Counted from the first letter of the stretch, positions 14,629 to 23,521 are shown. The stretch: DNA of 43,056 nucleotides from Chitinophagaceae bacterium (GCA_016787135.1 JAEUVK010000015.1:1-43056), one strand, 5' to 3'. Notes: generated from the sequence alone by a model not told the origin. Numbers and translations are program-made.

Positions 14629-16571
14629 GGTCGGTTTATTATTTTAATGTATGTGTTTAAGGTTAATGATTGTTTGTCGGAAATATATTCTCCCATTAAT
14701 ACAGTTGATTTCTCCTTTTTCATAAAGGAAGGGGAATACCATCCCAGAGTGCTATCTTCTGTTGCTTCAACGGGAGTCGTATTGATAGCCGGATCAAATA
14801 TCAGTTCCAGGGTGGTGGGGGTTTCTTTTCTACCCAGTATGTAGGTATTACCTGTTGCCTGTAATACGTACACTTCCGGGTGAAGATGAAATGGAATATT
14901 TACCGCATATCCCTGTTTGCCGGAAGTAATTTCATCCGTGATCCGGAAATAATCTTTTATCCTGTTGAATTCGACTGTTCTTGTATGCGTTATGTTATGC
15001 CTCCGGTATCCGTCATGAGCGGCAGATACCATATCGTATCCGTTTGATTTTTTTACAGTAATGGGTGAAGCTTTATAATGATTGAGCCATAATGTCGGTC
15101 CGGATAATTGCGCCTGGTCCTCGTAGTTAATGGTTACTGTATTATGGGCGAGGGTGCTTACAAAATATTTTCTCCATTCTGCATGTGTATGGTAGGCATA
15201 GGTGCCGGGATCGACCAGGAAGGGATACCCGTCAATATGCAGTATGACTGATAATGCATCTGCATGGCCATGGGCAGCAATAGAGAGGTAACCAAGCGGC
15301 GCTGCATCAAAATGACAATAGATCTCTTTGTCAGTGCCCAGGTGCTTGCGCATAATGAAGTGACCTTCTCTCTCATAAAAGGCCGTTTCGCATGGCGACC
15401 TGTGAAAGTTGAACTGGTTCCATACCGAGTGACCATTGAAACGTGTTGTCAGCAAATGTGATTTGACATCCCATTCTGCTCCGAATCGCTTCAGCTCAGG
15501 TTTGCTGAACAATACAGCAGCTGTATTAAGGATGGAAATAAAATTGTTTGCATCGGTATCTGCACCTGGCAATATCACCCTTCCGTCATCCTCATCCCCA
15601 TATTTGGGATGATTGCCGTGCATGTCAAGCATGTTATTGATATAATCACAGATAGCTTTTAGTGTTTTGGTGTATTTGGCAGAAAAAGCAATGCCTGCAT
15701 GTTCCGCAGCTATGTAAGCGATCAGAAAGAAGTCGGTGGTGAATTGGATGTAACCTGATGCTTCTTCTTTATTGATGCCGTTCTCGCTATGTTGTTTTTG
15801 TATTTCAGTCTCCAGGCCCCTGCGGCTTTTTTTCAGCCATTCGGCAGTTTCATCAAACTTCCACAATGTCGAAGCAAGGAACAATCCTGTGTACTCAGCG
15901 ACAAGATGGTTGTTGGCAGATGAATAAAAGGACGGGTTCTTAAAACTATAATAGCAGTGTTTATAGATCAGCGGTAACCATGTATCATTTCTGAAAGCCT
16001 CATATTTTTTCTCCCGTTGCCAGGTAGTATCCTTTTCCAGCAATATCCAGCACCAGTACCAATTAATGAGCCTGATATTCACCTCTATATTACTGTACCA
16101 GTTGATACCTTTCAGGTATGGGTTTTGTTTCTCCCATGCCGTCACCAGTTCTACAAAAAGATCAAGTTTTTTATGATCGCCCGTCGCTTTATAGCTGATC
16201 AATAAGGGCAGCAGGAAGTTCAGCCGGTTCACTTCCCATACTGCTTTGGCGCTACCGAACCTGTCGGTACGCATATCGATCGTTTTGGAAAAACTCAGCG
16301 GGAAACTTTTGCCTGAAAAAATATCCTGGTGAAAATTGATATGCTCATCAATCAGCAACTCTTTTCCAAAGATGTAAAACCTGTCAGGTAAGCAGGTGGC
16401 CGAAAAGGAAAAATCAATATCAAGTTTCCTGACCTTGACCTGTTCAAATGAAGGGGTTGCCGGAATGATTTTTTCTGTGAGCTTTTGTATGGTCTGTTTC
16501 GCCCTGAAAAGTAATTCATCCGGGTTCATCGTTCGGAGCCTGCTATAATACCATTTTATTCCACTCGTCAT
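14625..16571 (-). CDS. Heparinase II/III-family protein (uronate polysaccharide lyase type)
   Basis: The protein has 648 residues. The N-terminal half is an (alpha/alpha) toroid with segments typical of the family: WEVNRLNFLLPLL, GINWYSNIEVNIRLINW, SSANNHLVAEYTGLF and EEASGYIQFTTDF. The C-terminal half is the beta-rich heparinase II/III domain with AAHGHADALSVILHIDGYPF followed by LVDPGTYAYH and then STLAHNTVTIN. No signal peptide is visible, as is usual for those encoded inside EPS loci. Members cleave uronic-acid polymers by beta-elimination. Inside synthesis loci they are thought to trim polymer or act in modification, which remains unproven. It is coupled to the AlgD-like gene downstream and lies 1 bp after a GT4 gene. 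Confidence 0.88.
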   Translation of the reverse strand: MTSGIKWYYSRLRTMNPDELLFRAKQTIQKLTEKIIPATPSFEQVKVRKLDIDFSFSATCLPDRFYIFGKELLIDEHINFHQDIFSGKSFPLSFSKTIDMRTDRFGSAKAVWEVNRLNFLLPLLISYKATGDHKKLDLFVELVTAWEKQNPYLKGINWYSNIEVNIRLINWYWCWILLEKDTTWQREKKYEAFRNDTWLPLIYKHCYYSFKNPSFYSSANNHLVAEYTGLFLASTLWKFDETAEWLKKSRRGLETEIQKQHSENGINKEEASGYIQFTTDFFLIAYIAAEHAGIAFSAKYTKTLKAICDYINNMLDMHGNHPKYGDEDDGRVILPGADTDANNFISILNTAAVLFSKPELKRFGAEWDVKSHLLTTRFNGHSVWNQFNFHRSPCETAFYEREGHFIMRKHLGTDKEIYCHFDAAPLGYLSIAAHGHADALSVILHIDGYPFLVDPGTYAYHTHAEWRKYFVSTLAHNTVTINYEDQAQLSGPTLWLNHYKASPITVKKSNGYDMVSAAHDGYRRHNITHTRTVEFNRIKDYFRITDEITSGKQGYAVNIPFHLHPEVYVLQATGNTYILGRKETPTTLELIFDPAINTTPVEATEDSTLGWYSPSFMKKEKSTVLMGEYISDKQSLTLNTYIKIINRP

Positions 16572-16572
16572 A

Positions 16573-17637
16573 TTAAATAATTTCCAGGTAAAGACTTTTT
16601 AATTCGTTAGTAATGGCTTCCGGATAAAATACAGAAGCCTTTTGTAAGGCATTTTTGCGCAGGTTATCAGAAAGAGATGGGCTATCGATAACTTCCCTTA
16701 TCAGTTTCTTAAGCGATTGCATATCTCCCGGCGCAAACAAAAAACCATTATAGTTGTGCTGCAATATCTCAGGGATGCTTCCAACAGGAGTGGAAATGAC
16801 CGGCTTGCCATAGCTAAATGATTCAAGAATGGTCATGGGCATGGCTTCGTAATAGGTTGGCAGAATGAAATAATCACAGTCCCTGAAATATTTGTCCTTT
16901 TCCTTGTCCTGCGTCCATCCTATGTACTCCACAAGATCATGGATGTTGTTTTCACAGATCAGCTTTTTTAACCTTTCAACTTCGTCATTGCCTCCTACGA
17001 AAAATTTGCATTTGCCCCTCAGGTACTCCTGTTCTTCACCAATCAGCTTTATCAGGTCGAAAATCCCTTTTTCTTCAGTGATCTTTCCCAGGAACAGAAA
17101 ATTGGTAATACCGGAATTGTTTCTTGGTAATACGGTCTCAATCTGCCTTTCCACCGGATTCCTTATCACCTGTCCTTTTTTAATCCTGAAAGTATCCTGC
17201 ATGAATCCCATCCATCTGCCGGAAAGTATAATAACTGTTTCTGAGTTATTCACCAGAAAACGGCAGAGAGACTTATAAACTGAATTTCTCTGCTTATAAC
17301 GGTCTTCAAATGCCCCTGCATGTATATGGCAAATGATCTTCTTTGAGAATATTTTTTTCCCTACAAAGCATATGACCGATTTTCTTACAATACTGCCGTC
17401 TATGGCTGTATGAATGTGAATGACCTTTATTTTCCTGTTGAAAAGAAGAGTAAAGAAGAGCTTCAGTACAGATCCTGCAAAAAAGAACATCTCATAAAAC
17501 TTACTCCTGTACGACATCGTAGGAATAAAACGGAATGGCTGGATATTCTTTGAATAGATTTCAAGCACAGCTCCGATACCGCCTTTGTGGTTCTTATAAT
17601 GCGGCCCGACAAATAATATGTGATCGAAAGGGGTCAT
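16573..17637 (-). CDS. Glycosyltransferase family 4
   Basis: The protein has 354 residues and a GT-B fold. The N-terminal part begins HILFVGPHYKNHKGGIGAVL, a donor-independent glycine loop, and contains VIHIHTAIDGS. The C-terminal domain has FLFLGKITEEKGIFDLIKL and FFVGGNDEVERL. The E-x7-E motif is in YYEAMPMTILESFSYGKPVI, followed by STPVGSIPEIL. It adds one sugar to the lipid-linked EPS repeat. It lies between the beta-propeller gene (6 bp) and the heparinase-family gene (1 bp). Sugar specificity cannot be told. Confidence 0.9.
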   Translation of the reverse strand: MTPFDHILFVGPHYKNHKGGIGAVLEIYSKNIQPFRFIPTMSYRSKFYEMFFFAGSVLKLFFTLLFNRKIKVIHIHTAIDGSIVRKSVICFVGKKIFSKKIICHIHAGAFEDRYKQRNSVYKSLCRFLVNNSETVIILSGRWMGFMQDTFRIKKGQVIRNPVERQIETVLPRNNSGITNFLFLGKITEEKGIFDLIKLIGEEQEYLRGKCKFFVGGNDEVERLKKLICENNIHDLVEYIGWTQDKEKDKYFRDCDYFILPTYYEAMPMTILESFSYGKPVISTPVGSIPEILQHNYNGFLFAPGDMQSLKKLIREVIDSPSLSDNLRKNALQKASVFYPEAITNELKSLYLEII

Positions 17638-17643
17638 TTTTTC

Positions 17644-18561
17644 TTACAGGGTCAGGTTTATTTTACTATGAATATTTTTAAGCTTTCTGCCCAGTTGCTG
17701 TACCGGCTGGAAGTAGCTTTTCTGCCCATCAACAATGATAAGGTCATCAACCACATTTATCGTGTGAATGCCGTAGCTGAATTCATCTTTTTTATTGGCT
17801 TTTAGTGTCATGTATTCTTCTTCTTCAAACTCACTGGTCGTTAGTTTTTTGATCTTATTGATGGTCATTGACTCTCCATAATAATTACCACAGTTTTGGG
17901 CTGGCCTGAAAATGGTGCCATCCACTTCTATGAAATTGCCGGCAGGCCTTGCTCCATTGAGATTCCTTTTTACAGGATTGCCTTTATGCAGTATATAGGG
18001 TCCGAACAGGCTGTCGCTGTAAAATATATGAAGGTCGCTGTTGAAGGAAGGACCGAGTAGCGTTGCGAACATCCAGTATTTATTTTCAAATTTCAGGATG
18101 GTTGGGTCGATAACAGGAAGATTGATGATCTCTTTCCTGTTTATAAACTCCCTTTTTACCTGGTCAAATTCGTAGCAATAAAGTGACCCGCTGAAACCAT
18201 TTTCAGGAAATACATATATCCTGCCATTTTCTTTATAAACGAAGGGGTAGGAGAGGTGATCGTTTGTGTCAAGCACTACTTTCTGAGAGACCGGAGTAAG
18301 GTTTCCATCACAAACCATCAAAGATATTTTGCCATCGAGGCTGTATGTGCTGACGCTTTCAAAAAGTATGTTGACCCTGCCATCATCTGTTTTAAAAATA
18401 AACGGGTCGGCGTGTGATATGCTTTTGTCTGCAAGCGGCATCCACGTAAAACTCAGGTCTGTTCTTTTTTTACGTATGATCTCAGCAATATCTCCTTTCA
18501 TGAAGCCAAGGCCCCATTGTTTCAGGTACAGTTTATCACAATATTTTTTCACAAGGCCCAT
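17644..18561 (-). CDS. Beta-propeller protein related to glucosamine inositolphosphorylceramide transferase N-terminal domain
   Basis: The protein has 305 residues. Repeated blades show the pattern of five-bladed propellers of the GH43/GIPC-transferase group: SHADPFIFKTDDGRVNILFE, SYPFVYKENGRIYVFPEN, IDPTILKFENKYWMFATL, then FGPYILHKGNPVKRNLNGAR. FRPAQNCGNYYGESMTINKI is a well-kept signature of these proteins. No signal peptide is visible. In bacteria this domain is found within polysaccharide loci, alone or fused to formyl-transferase-like folds, and its reaction is not established. A sugar-binding or transferase role in EPS decoration is inferred from position between two GT4 genes. Glycoside hydrolase activity is the alternative. 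Confidence 0.75.
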   Translation of the reverse strand: MGLVKKYCDKLYLKQWGLGFMKGDIAEIIRKKRTDLSFTWMPLADKSISHADPFIFKTDDGRVNILFESVSTYSLDGKISLMVCDGNLTPVSQKVVLDTNDHLSYPFVYKENGRIYVFPENGFSGSLYCYEFDQVKREFINRKEIINLPVIDPTILKFENKYWMFATLLGPSFNSDLHIFYSDSLFGPYILHKGNPVKRNLNGARPAGNFIEVDGTIFRPAQNCGNYYGESMTINKIKKLTTSEFEEEEYMTLKANKKDEFSYGIHTINVVDDLIIVDGQKSYFQPVQQLGRKLKNIHSKINLTL

Positions 18562-18625
18562 AAGGCACGGTTTTGTATTGGGGAGCAGATCAGTGTGTCC
18601 GGCAGGACTAAATTGATTGCCCGGT

Positions 18626-19762
18626 TTAATTATGACTGAAGCTTACTGTTTCAGGCAGTATTGCTTTTTTGTAATTACAAATCATTTGATCCAGCGAATA
18701 GTTTGCTTCTACATAGTCATGAAGCGACTGGGCGTCAAAGTCTTTTTGTAATAAGGTAAACCAGGTTTTTGCAATAGAAGAAGGATCTTTTGCCTGACTG
18801 AGCATCCCCGTATTTTCAAATATCATTTCGGCAGCGCCTCCGATATTTGTCAATGAACAGGGAAGTCCTGAAGACATGGCTTCAAGTGCGGCTAATGAGA
18901 AGGTTTCAATGGAATAGGACGTTAAAGTAAAAACATCAGCTATGTGGTGAAAGGGTCTTACATCTTTTTGATGAGGCACAAAGTGAACATAGCCTGATAC
19001 ACTGCTTTTTTGTGCATGCTGTTTGACCTGTTCTTCATAATCTTTGTCTCCGGAACCTACATAGAGCAGGTGTGCCTTACAATTGTATTCCCGGTGAAGT
19101 ATTTCCAGTGCATCAATGCCATACGTATGTCCTTTTTCCGGGAACATTCTTGCAATTTTTGCGATCACTTTATCATTTTGAGGAATAGCCAGCTGTGCCT
19201 TTAATTTCTTTTTTTCTTCAATTCCGTTTTGGTTTACAGAAAAATAACTCGTATTGATCCCATTGTAAATGACAAGTGACCGGGAAGGCCGGAAAAAATA
19301 TTTTTTCCTCAGGTAGTCCTTTTGTGCGTTACAGATAAAGATCACTGTGTCATTGCCGGATATTGACCTGAAATAAACATAATTAAGAAGGTGTTCTTTT
19401 GTGGTCGCCGGTATAGTGGAATGAAGCGACAGAAAGAATTTCCTTTTCTTATTGAACGGGAAGTAAAGCTTTAATAAGAAGAATGAGAAGATACCTACGC
19501 AAAAAACTGTGTCGATCTTATTTTCTTCGAGTACAGCTTTGATCTTGCGCCCTACACGCAGATCATATTTGAATGATCTTTTAATGATAATACTGTTAAC
19601 CCCGGGGTCCATTTCCGGGAAAAGTTCATTGTCGTCACTCAGGAGTATGACCAAAGGGTTCCGGCCTGACTGATAAAAGTGATTTACCAGGCTGATGAAG
19701 AATTTTTCAGCTCCACCGACAACAAGGCCGTGTATAAGAAAGGCAACTCTGGGCTCGGACAT
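18626..19762 (-). CDS. Glycosyltransferase family 4
   Basis: The protein has 378 residues and a GT-B fold. It begins PRVAFLIHGLVVGGAEKFF, the usual GGAE donor-side loop of GT4 enzymes. The C-terminal domain shows IARMFPEKGHTYGIDALEIL, LLYVGSGDKDYEEQV, the E-x7-E motif in SIETFSLAALEAMSSGLPC, and TNIGGAAEMI. It transfers one sugar during EPS repeat assembly at the inner membrane. A 192-bp gap upstream with inverted repeats makes it a possible first gene of a second transcription unit within the locus. Confidence 0.9.
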   Translation of the reverse strand: MSEPRVAFLIHGLVVGGAEKFFISLVNHFYQSGRNPLVILLSDDNELFPEMDPGVNSIIIKRSFKYDLRVGRKIKAVLEENKIDTVFCVGIFSFFLLKLYFPFNKKRKFFLSLHSTIPATTKEHLLNYVYFRSISGNDTVIFICNAQKDYLRKKYFFRPSRSLVIYNGINTSYFSVNQNGIEEKKKLKAQLAIPQNDKVIAKIARMFPEKGHTYGIDALEILHREYNCKAHLLYVGSGDKDYEEQVKQHAQKSSVSGYVHFVPHQKDVRPFHHIADVFTLTSYSIETFSLAALEAMSSGLPCSLTNIGGAAEMIFENTGMLSQAKDPSSIAKTWFTLLQKDFDAQSLHDYVEANYSLDQMICNYKKAILPETVSFSHN

Positions 19763-19780
19763 AAACTAATGTTATCTAAG

Positions 19781-19798
19781 GGTCGTAATTATACGACC
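19781..19798. promoter_or_regulatory. Operator-like inverted repeat GGTCGTA-N4-TACGACC
   Basis: GGTCGTA (19781-19787) and TACGACC (19792-19798) form a perfect 7-bp inverted repeat with an ATTA centre (19788-19791), 18 bp upstream of the GT4 start at 19762. There is no T run. A second, imperfect copy (GGTCGTA-AAAC-TACGA) lies at 19914-19929. The pair suggests a regulator binding site or an RNA hairpin near the ribosome site. Confidence 0.45.
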
Positions 19799-19876
19799 GA
19801 AAAGTACAAACAATTACTGGCAGATGCAAGTAATTACTGCATATTTATTCTGCGTTGAAAAATTGAGTTTAGGTAT

Positions 19877-19898
19877 AACTATACGGCAGCCTATAGTT
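19877..19898. promoter_or_regulatory. Inverted repeat AACTATA-N8-TATAGTT
   Basis: A perfect 7-bp inverted repeat, 19877-19883 against 19892-19898, lies in the 192-bp gap between the heparin-lyase-like gene and the next GT4 gene. It is AT-rich and sits between the two GGTCGTA sites, so it may be part of one control region. It is not a canonical terminator. Confidence 0.35.
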
Positions 19899-19913
19899 TA
19901 GATAAGCGATTCT

Positions 19914-19929
19914 GGTCGTAAAACTACGA
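19914..19929. promoter_or_regulatory. Second, imperfect GGTCGTA operator-like site
   Basis: GGTCGTA (19914-19920), AAAC and TACGA (19925-19929) repeat the site at 19781-19798, with the last two bases of the right arm changed. It lies 133 bp away, in the same orientation, just past the stop of the lyase-like gene. Confidence 0.35.
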
Positions 19930-19954
19930 GATGTTGTAAATAGTGCCTGTGCAT

Positions 19955-20731
19955 TTATTTTTTGTAGATCTTCAGGTTGTCATAATAGACCGTACTGCTT
20001 TCTGAAACATTCCAACGGTTTTGTCCCAGTTTGAAATAAGGCGTTCCGTTGTCATCTGCCGTTCTGCCCGTAAAAGAATAATAGAGCATATTGTCAATAA
20101 AGACCTTTACGTAACCATTGTTATCTTTCGACCACTTTACTTCGAACCTGATCTTATACCAGGTATCGGGTATAATAGTTTTTAGCGTGTCGGGCTGATA
20201 AAAATTTGTGTCATTAATATTCCTTACTACCTGGAATTTTCCGGTGAAGGCATAGATAGCTAATGTAGCAGATGCACCGGCGGTATTAGGGTGCCACTGC
20301 ACCACATGGCCGTTGTTATGTTCAAAATTCTTCCACTTTTCGAAGTAACAATCATATTCTACCACCACTTCATCAGGATTATACAGGGGGTCGGAGTATT
20401 GTTGTTCTGACCTGTATCCTTCTGATGTACGTGCTGCACCGGACACAAAAGACCTGAAAGACCCTGTCCCGTCTTTGAAAATGGTAGTGGAGACCGTTCC
20501 TTCGCCAAGCTGGTCACTCACCAATGATTCTTTCGTGTCGAAATTATTCTGATAAACAAGGGTGCCATACCCGTTTTTTATTCCTAATCCTTCCGATGGA
20601 AATGACCTGATCTTTTCTCCTGATGAAGCGCTTGTTCCGCAAGTAAAGGACATCAGAACGGCCAGGGCCATCAACCAGGCGGATGCAATACTGATCCGTA
20701 ATAATTTTCGTTGATAAAAGAGCGAATTCAT
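19955..20731 (-). CDS. Heparin-lyase I-like polysaccharide lyase, probable lipoprotein
   Basis: The protein has 258 residues. A signal sequence with a possible lipobox (LMSFTCGTSASSG, Cys31) points to export and lipid anchoring. The rest is a beta-jelly roll of the polysaccharide-lyase type: TLVYQNNFDTKESL, GSFRSFVSGAARTSEGYRSE, then VEYDCYFEKWKNF, HVVQWHPNTAGASATLAIY, PDTWYKIRFEVKWSKDNNGY and a final VYYDNLKIYKK. The charged YRSEQQ and the QWH strand are features of heparin-lyase I/PL20-like proteins. It would act on the polymer after export, as a trimming, release or turnover enzyme. It follows asnB by 41 bp. Confidence 0.75.
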   Translation of the reverse strand: MNSLFYQRKLLRISIASAWLMALAVLMSFTCGTSASSGEKIRSFPSEGLGIKNGYGTLVYQNNFDTKESLVSDQLGEGTVSTTIFKDGTGSFRSFVSGAARTSEGYRSEQQYSDPLYNPDEVVVEYDCYFEKWKNFEHNNGHVVQWHPNTAGASATLAIYAFTGKFQVVRNINDTNFYQPDTLKTIIPDTWYKIRFEVKWSKDNNGYVKVFIDNMLYYSFTGRTADDNGTPYFKLGQNRWNVSESSTVYYDNLKIYKK

Positions 20732-20772
20732 TTCAGTTCATTATCTCTTTATGGGCAAAAGATATGCTACTG

Positions 20773-22623
20773 TCATTCCATCAGCAAAGCCAGGGACAGT
20801 AATAATAAGATCTGTTTTTCACCATTCTCGTTCTGCTCATGTGTATTCAGAACCTCTTTAATGGCGCCGATATTAAATATCTTTTCCATCTCTTTATTGG
20901 AGCAAATAATGTCTTCGATCACCTGTTTATGTGTTTTATACCATTTGGAAGCAGGCGTGGCAAATCCTATTTTTTTCCGGTGAACAATAGATGAGGGCAG
21001 GTACTCTTCGGCAAATTGCTTATGGATGATCTTTCCTTTGGAAAAGCTCAGTTTGTAGGAGTGGTGTAACGATTCAATAAATTCTATCAGGTCATTGTCC
21101 AGTATAGGTACCCTGCATTCAACGCTGAAATGCATCATTAGCTTATCCGTGTACATCAGAAGGTCATCAGCCAGTGAGTTACGCAGATCCAGAAAGGGAA
21201 AGGAGATAATAGATCTGTCTGACGGAAGCCTCTTATTCCATTTTTCTTTGAAAAGACTTTCTTTTCTTCTCAGGATGGTATTGGTATCTGTCAAGCCAGT
21301 TTTATTCAGCAGGCTGCTTAATTCGTTACCGGAAGAGATACTATTGTATTCCCTGTAAGCAACGAGCATGTCTTTTTCAACTGCCGCATCGTAAAATCTT
21401 CTTACGTCTTCTTTTTTGAAGTTCTTCAACCCGGTCAGCTTTAATCCTGTCCGGAGTAATCCACTCCGCTCCAGGTGTTTCAGAAAAATAAGCCCTTTGT
21501 ATTTCCGGTACCCATAGAGTGGTTCATCAGCCCCCTGGCCGCTTAATACCACTTTTACATGTTCCGATGTCAGTTTTGACAAAGAATACATGGGAATGAT
21601 AGAGTTGGTCGCAATAGGTTCTTCTACTATGCGGATTATTTTCTTCAGATCTTCTATAAAGTCCGTAAAATCTGTGCGTACATGAATGTTTTCAAGGTTG
21701 AGTGTCTGAGCTGTTACTTTAGCCATTTCGATCTCATCTGATTCGAACAGCCCTTCTTTAAAACCTACTGTAAATGTTTTCAGTGGTTTTACTGATTTAT
21801 TTTTGGCCACCGCTGCTACCAGTGCAGAGTCAATTCCGCCGCTAAGCAGTACACCGATCTCAACATCTGACATCAACTGGCGTTCTACCGCCTGTTCAAA
21901 AAGGTCACCGTATTCTTTTACCAACGAAGAGGCTTCTTGCTTCCTGCTTCCCATTTTGGGGGTCTGTACGTAATACTCTTTTACAAGTACAATTTCCTTT
22001 TTGGAAAGATCAAAGGTCAGCAACTGCCCGGCTTCCATTTTCTTAATATCATTGAAGATTGTATCTGGTGCGCCTACATATCTCATTTTGAGTCCTTCAA
22101 TGACATTTTCCCTGTCATACTCCATCTTAATATAGGATTTGAAAGGACTTATCTCAGATGAAAAAACCAGTTGATTGTCTTTGAAATAATAATAGATGGG
22201 TTTTACTCCGAACCGATCTCTTGCAATATGCAGACATTTATTCTTCTGGTCAAGTAGTGCAAACCCAAAAATTCCGTTCAGGTCTTTCAGGTGCCCGCTG
22301 ATGTCTTTTTCATTAAAGTAATTGACCAGTGTCTCAGTATCAGAATGACCTTTGAAGCCCTTGAACGCCATTTTGGGCTTTAATGTATCATGGTTATATA
22401 TTTCACCATTAAACGTGATAAAGGAATTGCCATCACCGGATGCCATAGGTTGCGCCCCATTCTCACTGACATCTACAATGGATAAACGCCTGTGGGCAAG
22501 CGTTACTTCATGGCCGTTTATCGTGAAATTCTTTATGCCGCTTCCGTCAGGGCCACGGTGACTGATCGAATCCAATGATTCGGGGTTATATTTAAAGTTG
22601 ATACATCCTAATATGCCGCACAT
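20773..22623 (-). CDS. asnB: Asparagine synthase-like glutamine amidotransferase
   Basis: The protein has 616 residues with both domains intact. The N-terminal class II glutaminase begins with the nucleophile Cys2 (MCGILGCINF) and holds SHRGPDGSG, LAHRRLSIVD and FNGEIYNH. The C-terminal ATP-pyrophosphatase domain has the P-loop VLLSGGIDSALVA (261-266) and LSGQGADEPLYGYRKYKG. Ammonia from glutamine is passed to an adenylated carboxylate. Within an EPS locus that also encodes a sugar-nucleotide 6-dehydrogenase, the acceptor may be a uronic acid, giving a uronamide, as proposed for O-antigen enzymes such as WbpS. Plain asparagine synthesis is the alternative. It lies between a methyltransferase and the lyase-like gene, 41 bp from each. 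Confidence 0.88.
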   Translation of the reverse strand: MCGILGCINFKYNPESLDSISHRGPDGSGIKNFTINGHEVTLAHRRLSIVDVSENGAQPMASGDGNSFITFNGEIYNHDTLKPKMAFKGFKGHSDTETLVNYFNEKDISGHLKDLNGIFGFALLDQKNKCLHIARDRFGVKPIYYYFKDNQLVFSSEISPFKSYIKMEYDRENVIEGLKMRYVGAPDTIFNDIKKMEAGQLLTFDLSKKEIVLVKEYYVQTPKMGSRKQEASSLVKEYGDLFEQAVERQLMSDVEIGVLLSGGIDSALVAAVAKNKSVKPLKTFTVGFKEGLFESDEIEMAKVTAQTLNLENIHVRTDFTDFIEDLKKIIRIVEEPIATNSIIPMYSLSKLTSEHVKVVLSGQGADEPLYGYRKYKGLIFLKHLERSGLLRTGLKLTGLKNFKKEDVRRFYDAAVEKDMLVAYREYNSISSGNELSSLLNKTGLTDTNTILRRKESLFKEKWNKRLPSDRSIISFPFLDLRNSLADDLLMYTDKLMMHFSVECRVPILDNDLIEFIESLHHSYKLSFSKGKIIHKQFAEEYLPSSIVHRKKIGFATPASKWYKTHKQVIEDIICSNKEMEKIFNIGAIKEVLNTHEQNENGEKQILLLLSLALLME

Positions 22624-22664
22624 AAAAAATTATGTTGATGATAAAATGATTTCAGGCCGATGGG

Positions 22665-23477
22665 TCAGGCGTTTTTCTTTTCAGCAATGATCTTTAATCC
22701 AAACAGATTAAAAAGTAAGGAGCTGTGTTTTAATTTTTTCTTCAGAAATGAAGGGCAACCCTTATACATGTTTTCAATAAAGATCATGAATGAGATATTC
22801 AGGCCGATGTAACCAAGCTTGCTGTAACCTATATACCCTTTTATCCTGTGATAGCCCGTTGCTTTTAGCTGTGCACGCATTTCTTTATAGGTATATTCTT
22901 TCAGGTGGAACCCTTCTGCATTCTCACAAAAATCTCTTGAGATATCATGGGGGCCGGTCAATTTATGAGGAGTTACGATAACCAGTTTGCCGTCATTTTT
23001 CAAAAAGGTGTGGTAAGCACGGAGCAAAGGTATTGTATCATCGGGATGAAGGTGTTCAAAAACCTGGTTGCTGTAGATGATATCATAAGCTCCTGCCGGT
23101 TCTGTCATGTCAAAGCCGTTGAATATCTTCAATTCAAAATTATCAGGCTTTCCTTCTACAAAGGGAATGCTGTCAGCTACTTCGTATGCTACGATCTTTT
23201 TATAATGTTTTGCCAGTTCTTTACTTAATAAGCAATCGCCTGCACCGATCTCCATCAGTATTTTGTTTTTATCGAACAACCGCTTCAGCAATTTAAGCTG
23301 CCAGTTCATTCTTGCTTCGGGAGTAGCATCAACACCATGTGTTACTTCCGGGTAGGTAGTAAAGAGGTCGTTATAGACCCTTTTATACAGTATCCTTCTA
23401 TCCTGGAGGGTGCTCTGTCTTAATTCATTCGCCAGCTTTTTTTCGAGAACAAAGTGCTGGTATTTGTCGTATGCCAT
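22665..23477 (-). CDS. Class I SAM-dependent methyltransferase
   Basis: The protein has 270 residues. Motif I, ILMEIGAGDCLLSKELAKHY (about residues 94-113), is the SAM-binding glycine loop. It is followed by KIVAYEVADSI (acidic residue for ribose) and YDIIYSNQVFEHLHPDD with LLRAYHTFLKNDGKLVIVTP, the post-I and motif IV/VI region of Methyltransf_11/23-type enzymes. In an EPS locus it most likely O-methylates a sugar or caps the chain. The acceptor is unknown. It is 44 bp downstream of a GT4 gene. Confidence 0.85.
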   Translation of the reverse strand: MAYDKYQHFVLEKKLANELRQSTLQDRRILYKRVYNDLFTTYPEVTHGVDATPEARMNWQLKLLKRLFDKNKILMEIGAGDCLLSKELAKHYKKIVAYEVADSIPFVEGKPDNFELKIFNGFDMTEPAGAYDIIYSNQVFEHLHPDDTIPLLRAYHTFLKNDGKLVIVTPHKLTGPHDISRDFCENAEGFHLKEYTYKEMRAQLKATGYHRIKGYIGYSKLGYIGLNISFMIFIENMYKGCPSFLKKKLKHSSLLFNLFGLKIIAEKKNA

Positions 23478-23521
23478 AAGGTGGAGGTTTTTAGTTTAAA
23501 GTAAACGGGTACTCTTTTTAT

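Noticed and set aside
16892..17278. Plus-strand open frame of 128 codons
   Set aside because: It is fully antisense to a GT4 gene with intact motifs and has no motif of its own.
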